NCBI RefSeq assembly: GCF_013364195.1
Contig: NZ_CP054918.1
Span: 558,001-622,000, forward strand
Origin: Streptomyces sp. NA04227
GTDB taxonomy: Bacteria; Actinomycetota; Actinomycetes; Streptomycetales; Streptomycetaceae
Direction: 5' to 3'
DNA length: 64,000 nt
A program made the translations under genes and the position numbers. Shown here in pieces: positions 60,284 through 64,000 of the stretch; position 1 is the stretch's first letter, and each line of letters begins with the position of its first letter. The notes under the pieces are model-generated. The model made no database searches, was not told the origin of the DNA, and was given only the letters and a program-made list of their open reading frames with translations.

Positions 60284-60684
60284 CGCCGTTCCCCCCAGAT
60301 CCCCTCTTCGCCACCGGGTACGGCACTCCGTCCCGACGTCCCCCTGCGCGGCCCGGCCTCCCCGACCGGCGTCTCACGCACCACGCACCGCACTCCGTCA
60401 CGCACAGATGACAGCCAAGAACAGTTCGTGGTTCCCCCAACCGCTCAAGTACCCGCAGACCTAGGGCACTTGTGAGCCCGCGTCACGCCGCGCGGGACGG
60501 ATCGCCCCGGCGGCAGGCGTGGGCGTGTGCGGACTCATGGCCGACATAGTGCCCGGTCCCGGTGTACGCGGAATGAGTACGGCTACTCAAAATCCGGTCA
60601 TGGGAGGGGAGATGGCAGGGGTTGGGTGCGGAGGGGCCAGGCCTTGGCCCCTTACCCCTGTGGAGTCGTGAACTACGGGGACGC
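60284..60684. other. upstream region of the kinase operon, no gene
   Basis: A 401 bp stretch between the lipoprotein start and the Clp N-domain stop. It contains the terminator hairpin at 60632-60652 and presumably the promoter of the kinase operon nearer 60284. I see no supported reading frame. Confidence 0.6.
60632..60652 (-). terminator. hairpin after the Clp N-domain gene
   Basis: AGGGGCCA (60632-60639) and TGGCCCCT (60645-60652) form an 8-bp stem with a 5-base loop, 33 bp downstream of the Clp N-domain stop on the minus strand. Confidence 0.55.
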
Positions 60685-61227
60685 CTAGCGACCGGCTTGT
60701 TCGGCCCGCAGCGCCTCGGCGCAGGCGAGTACCTCCCGTGCGCCGAGCCTGCCGGGGTCGACCGCGACGCGGCGCAGCACCTCGGCCGCACGGGAGCCCG
60801 GGTCCTCGGCGAGGGCGGCCAGGAGGTGCAGGCCGCGCACCGTCGACTCGCCGCGCCGACGGGCCAGTTCGCCCGCGGTGCTCATGGCCCGCGCCGCCGA
60901 GGGCGACATCCCGGGGAGGGTCACCGTGGGCGAGGCGCCGGAGTCCTCGACCGAGGAGCGCCAGCGCAGTCCGTAGCCGATGCTGCGCTGGACGAGATAG
61001 CCGAGCAGCTTCGCCACCCGCGCGGTACCGAGCACGGCGCGGGCCTCGGGGTCCGACTCCAGGAGCGAGTGCAGCAGATGGGCGGTGTCGATCTCCCGGT
61101 CCTGGTCACGGGACGCACGGCGGCGGGCCGCGGCCAGGGCGGCGACGATCTCCGGACCGTACGCCACGGCCATCGCGGCCACGCGCGGACCGCCGTCCGG
61201 CCGCTCCTGCGATCTTCGGGATTGCAC
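60685..61227 (-). CDS. Clp N-terminal domain protein without ATPase
   Basis: A 180-residue protein with a double Clp repeat. YGPEIVAALAAARRRASRDQ, then DREIDTAHLLHSLLESDPEA, is the first repeat; ARAMSTAGELARRRGESTVR, then GLHLLAALAEDPGSRAAEVL, is the second. ClpA/ClpC N-domains bind adaptors and substrates. With no AAA+ module it may be a stand-alone adaptor or decoy. GAGGTGG supports GTG 61227; GTG 61236 is an alternative. Confidence 0.85.
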   Translation of the reverse strand: MQSRRSQERPDGGPRVAAMAVAYGPEIVAALAAARRRASRDQDREIDTAHLLHSLLESDPEARAVLGTARVAKLLGYLVQRSIGYGLRWRSSVEDSGASPTVTLPGMSPSAARAMSTAGELARRRGESTVRGLHLLAALAEDPGSRAAEVLRRVAVDPGRLGAREVLACAEALRAEQAGR

Positions 61228-61556
61228 GTTTCCCACCTCATCAGCCGGTGCGGGCCGAATCGTCGGCAGCGGGAAGCATTTCGGCATCCGACACTGGTTG
61301 GTATGCCTTGGCCATCCCCTCATCCTTGGGGATGAGATCCGGGACATCTCACCCGGGAGGGACGCGCGCCGCCTTGCCGTGACGGAGCCGGACATCTCGC
61401 CCTCCGGCCACACGGGCCCCTGACCGACACAACCTTGAAGTCCGGTGCTCCGCAGGCCGGACGGACCGCGCCTCCACACTCGTGACTCGTACGGAGTGTG
61501 GAGGCGCGGGAATGCGAGGGTGCGGGAGTGCGGGCACATCGGTCGCACCGGGAGGG
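61228..61556. other. intergenic region with two hairpins
   Basis: A 329 bp gap. CTCATCC (61319-61325) and GGATGAG (61330-61336) form a 7-bp hairpin about 90 bp upstream of the Clp N-domain start, a candidate operator or leader element. The second hairpin, at 61466-61509, is the PadR terminator. No gene seen. Confidence 0.5.
61466..61509 (-). terminator. strong hairpin downstream of the PadR gene
   Basis: A 16-bp perfect stem (61466-61481 with 61494-61509, CCGCGCCTCC...GGAGGCGCGG) closes a 12-base loop, 48 bp after the PadR stop on the minus strand. Confidence 0.8.
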
Positions 61557-62156
61557 TCAGTCCTCCTCGGCGAGGATCAGGTACAGCTTCTTCCGGGCCT
61601 CGTTGATGACGCCGACCGCCCGGTCGCGCTGCTCCTTGTTGCCCGCCTTCCACACCTGCGCGAAGGCCTCCATCAGACCGGCGCCCGCCTGACGGATCTC
61701 GTTGACCGTGTCCCAGTCGATGCCGCGCCCGGCTTCCTGCCAGGGCGCCTCGGGCCCCTCGTCGGCGGCGCTGCGACCCGAGTCGGTCAGGTCGAACAGC
61801 TTCTTGCCGCCTTCGGACTCACTGCGGATCAGGCCCTCGTCCTCCAGCAGTTGGAGCGTGGGGTACACCGAGCCGGGGCTCGGCTTCCACGCGCCGCCAC
61901 TGCGTTCGGCGATCTCCTGGATCATCTCGTATCCGTGCATCGGGCGGTCCTTGAGGAGCGCGAGGATCGAGGCGCGCACATCGCCGCGCCGCGCGCGGCC
62001 ACCACGGCCGCCTCGTCCGCCCCAGGGGCCGCCGGGCCCGCCGAAACCGGGCCCGAACGGGCCGAACGCAGCGCGCCGCCCCTCGAAACCCTCGAATCCA
62101 CCACGACCCGGGTGTCCGGGCCGACAGTGCTCAGTGCCGAATCCATGGGAACGCAT
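61557..62156 (-). CDS. PadR-family regulator with Gly/Phe-rich N-terminus
   Basis: A 199-residue regulator. The first about 55 residues are Gly/Phe/Pro-rich (GGFEGFEGRRAAFGPFGPG, then WGGRGGRGG). The PadR winged helix follows: RASILALLKDRPMHGYEMIQ, then EIAERSGGAWKPSPGSVYPT and LQLLEDEGLIRSESEGGKK. The C-terminus is a helical dimerisation domain. AAGGAAGG, about 8 bases upstream, supports ATG 62156; GTG 62165 sits directly on it. An A+T-rich palindrome lies just upstream. PadR proteins usually repress transporter or drug-response genes. Confidence 0.9.
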   Translation of the reverse strand: MRSHGFGTEHCRPGHPGRGGFEGFEGRRAAFGPFGPGFGGPGGPWGGRGGRGGRARRGDVRASILALLKDRPMHGYEMIQEIAERSGGAWKPSPGSVYPTLQLLEDEGLIRSESEGGKKLFDLTDSGRSAADEGPEAPWQEAGRGIDWDTVNEIRQAGAGLMEAFAQVWKAGNKEQRDRAVGVINEARKKLYLILAEED

Positions 62157-62198
62157 ATCGCTCACCCTTCCTTCGGTAGATCGGTCGCGATGCCTCAA

Positions 62199-62208
62199 CG
62201 ATATATCG
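62199..62208. promoter_or_regulatory. CGATATATCG palindrome, probable PadR operator
   Basis: A perfect 10-bp A+T-rich palindrome is followed by the related CGATACTCG (62210-62218). It lies 43 bp upstream of the PadR start, and A+T-rich sites are typical PadR targets. It may control both PadR and the divergent PhzF-family gene. Confidence 0.55.
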
Positions 62209-62351
62209 CCGATACTCGTACGGCAAACGTACAGTTCGGGACAACGGGGACCGCACGGCGGCTAGGCGGCGAGGCGGCGGGGATACAGCGACGGAAGGGC
62301 TTCGGTCCACTTGTGGCGCATTGGCCTTGGCTCGCCGGTGTCCGGGCGGCC

Positions 62352-62357
62352 TAGCGT
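62352..62357 (+). promoter_or_regulatory. -10 element (TAGCGT), leaderless
   Basis: TAGCGT ends 6 bases before ATG 62364, the same hexamer and spacing as the element ahead of the fucosidase gene (5853). Confidence 0.5.
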
Positions 62358-62363
62358 CGTGGC

Positions 62364-63173
62364 ATGCGGATTCGAATCGTGGACGCCTTCACCGACCGCC
62401 CCTTCGCCGGGAACCCGGCCGGGGTCGTACTGCTCGACGCCTTTCCGGACGACGCCTGGATGCAGCGCGTGGCCGCCGAGGTCAACCTCTCCGAGACGGC
62501 CTTCGCCCACCCCGATGCCGGGGGCTCGGGAGCGGACTGGCAGCTGCGGTGGTTCACGCCGGTCGCCGAGGTGGACATGTGCGGGCACGCCACACTGGCC
62601 ACCGCGCACGTCCTGTTCGACTCGGGCGCCGTCGACGGCGAGGTGCGGTTCGCGACCCGCAGCGGCACCCTCACCACCGCCCGGCATCCGGACGGCTCGT
62701 ACGGAATGGATTTCCCGGCGGCCCCGCTCACCGCGGCGACCGCGCCCGAAGGGCTCGCCGAAGCGCTCGGCGCCGATCCGGTGTCCGTGCAGGACACCGG
62801 GCCGTACGTCGGCGACCTCCTGGTCGAACTCGCCGACGAGAGCACGGTGCGCGGCCTCGGCCCCGACTTCCGCGCCCTGGCCGCGTACTCACGACGCGGC
62901 GTCATCGCCACCGCACGGGCCGATGCGCCGGGCCGCGGCTACGACTACGTCTCCCGCTGCTTCTTCCCCAACGTCGGCGTGGACGAGGACCCGGTGACCG
63001 GCAGCGCGCACACCGCGCTCGCCCCGTACTGGGCACACCGCCTGGGCAACGTCCTGCTCACCGGCCTCCAGGCGTCCGCGCGCTCCGGCCTGGTGCGCAC
63101 CGAACTGCGCGGTGAGCGCGTGCTGTTGACCGGCCACGCGGTCACCGTCATCGACGGGGAACTGCACGCCTGA
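62364..63173 (+). CDS. PhzF-family isomerase/epimerase
   Basis: A 269-residue PhzF/DapF-fold protein. VDAFTDRPFAGNPAGVVLLD is the family start, and VNLSETAFAHPDAGGSG contains the catalytic Glu. EVDMCGHATLATAHVLFDSG and NVGVDEDPVTGSAHTALAPY are the two further conserved blocks. Family members catalyse proton-transfer isomerisations; PhzF acts in phenazine synthesis, but no phenazine genes are here. The gene is monocistronic and probably leaderless. Confidence 0.9.
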   Translation: MRIRIVDAFTDRPFAGNPAGVVLLDAFPDDAWMQRVAAEVNLSETAFAHPDAGGSGADWQLRWFTPVAEVDMCGHATLATAHVLFDSGAVDGEVRFATRSGTLTTARHPDGSYGMDFPAAPLTAATAPEGLAEALGADPVSVQDTGPYVGDLLVELADESTVRGLGPDFRALAAYSRRGVIATARADAPGRGYDYVSRCFFPNVGVDEDPVTGSAHTALAPYWAHRLGNVLLTGLQASARSGLVRTELRGERVLLTGHAVTVIDGELHA

Positions 63174-63229
63174 GCCTCACGGCCCGGCCGTCGGCACCCT
63201 CGGGCGCGCGATGTCCGGGCCGGACCGGG

Positions 63230-64000
63230 TCAGGCGGTCGGCAGCCAGTCCACCCGGCCCGCGAGCAGCCCGTATCCGACGAAGGCACCGATGTCGAGCA
63301 GGGAGTGGGCCACGACGAGCGGGCCGACCCGGCCCCAGCGGCGGTAGAGCAGCACGAAGACCACACCCATGACCATGTTCCCGATGAAGCCGCCGATGCC
63401 CTGGTAGAGGTGGTACGAGCCGCGCAGCACCGAACTCGCGGCCAGCGCCTTCGTCGGCGACCAGCCCAACTGCCCGAGCCGGTGCAGCAGGTAGCCGACG
63501 ACGATGACCTCCTCGACGACGGCGTTCTGGATCGCGGACAGGATCAGGACCGGGTACTTCCACCACACGTCGGGCAGATCCTCGGGCACCACGGTGAGGT
63601 TGAAGCCGACGCCGCGGGCGGCGAGATAGAAGGCGATGCCGGTACTGCCGATCACGGCGGCGACACAGGCTCCGCGCAGGAGGTCGGGTGTGGGCCGGGT
63701 GCGGTCGAAGCCGAGCGCGCGCAGCCCGCTCCCCTCACGCAAAAGCAGATGCGCGACCAGTGCCACGGGCACCAGAGCGGTGGTGATCCCGAACAGCTGC
63801 CAGGCGAGGTCCAGCCACGGACGGCCGGGCGCGGCAGAAGAGTTGAGGGTGGCCGCCTGGTCCTTGAGACCACCCGGCTTTGTGACCGAGCCCACGAAGC
63901 TGACCAGTGCGGACACCGCACTCGCGCCGAGTGACAGCGCGAGTACGAGCAGTGTTTCCTGCCGTAGGACACTCCTTGATCGGCCTTCTCGTGGAAAGAA
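63230..64000 (-). CDS. CPBP-family intramembrane protease-like protein (5' end cut)
   Basis: A membrane protein of the CAAX-protease/bacteriocin-processing (CPBP) family. Motifs: ILSAIQNAVVEEVIVVGYLL (the EE pair), VLRGSYHLYQGIGGFIGNMV and VVAHSLLDIGAFVGYGLL. An in-frame GTG at 63916 could start a 228-residue protein, but the frame stays open to the right edge and reads VLRQETLLVLALSLGASAVS before it, which is typical family N-terminus. So the true start lies outside the window. Confidence 0.87.
   Translation of the reverse strand, partial: FFPREGRSRSVLRQETLLVLALSLGASAVSALVSFVGSVTKPGGLKDQAATLNSSAAPGRPWLDLAWQLFGITTALVPVALVAHLLLREGSGLRALGFDRTRPTPDLLRGACVAAVIGSTGIAFYLAARGVGFNLTVVPEDLPDVWWKYPVLILSAIQNAVVEEVIVVGYLLHRLGQLGWSPTKALAASSVLRGSYHLYQGIGGFIGNMVMGVVFVLLYRRWGRVGPLVVAHSLLDIGAFVGYGLLAGRVDWLPTA

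Overview
This 64 kb window reads as chromosomal DNA of a Streptomyces or close relative. G+C is very high, with strong third-position GC bias. GTG and TTG starts are common, and many mRNAs look leaderless. The gene families (ECF-SigJ type sigma factor, SbcCD, Lnt, Tat Rieske lipoprotein, DUF2252, DUF3037/HipA-like pair, Ser/Thr kinases with fused solute-binding domains) are typical of actinomycetes. I see no rRNA, tRNA, CRISPR array or intact mobile element. The window is mostly short operons and divergent regulator/target pairs.

Layout. 1-12 kb: an Lrp/AsnC regulator, the SbcC/SbcD nuclease pair, YigZ, a GH29 fucosidase, a TetR regulator divergent from a membrane protein/DUF2867 pair, a CoA-binding protein, an XRE-cupin regulator divergent from an EamA transporter, and a hexapeptide acyltransferase. 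12-20 kb: gamma-carbonic-anhydrase-like protein, DUF2252 protein, a DapA-family lyase with divergent LysR, a DedA protein, and two paralogous single-pass secreted-domain proteins in tandem. 20-33 kb: SigJ-type sigma factor coupled to a VOC protein, a decayed tyrosine recombinase, an MFS exporter, a spermidine-synthase-like protein, a patatin, a TVP38-like protein, an HxlR regulator, UppP, small proteins including a CsbD-like one, and Lnt. 33-44 kb: Ung, a peptide-type solute-binding lipoprotein, two SDRs, the DUF3037/HipA-like pair, a Rieske lipoprotein, VOC and LysR, a DHFR-like protein, a zinc-ribbon protein, a transposase remnant, and LysR/EamA.

44-51.5 kb is a coherent catabolic locus. 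On the minus strand lie a glutamine-synthetase-like gamma-glutamylation enzyme, an aldehyde dehydrogenase and an SDR. On the plus strand lie a divergent FadR-type GntR regulator, an APC permease resembling ethanolamine permeases, and a class I amidotransferase of the gamma-glutamyl-GABA hydrolase type. An AGGTATTGCC motif occurs in both promoter regions, suggesting one regulon for uptake, gamma-glutamylation, oxidation and release of an amine (ethanolamine or a polyamine product).

54.8-60.3 kb is the most distinctive system. A lipoprotein and two paralogous membrane Ser/Thr kinases lie in one minus-strand operon with overlapping or near-overlapping junctions. Each kinase carries a C-terminal extracytoplasmic type I periplasmic-binding (branched-chain amino acid type) domain as an apparent sensor. 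The right end has a Clp N-domain protein, a PadR regulator with a Gly/Phe-rich N-terminus, a PhzF protein and a CPBP membrane protein that runs off the window edge.

Limits: all calls are from reading sequence; no database search was run. Start codons were chosen by ribosome-binding sites, overlaps and family boundaries, and several remain ambiguous, as noted.
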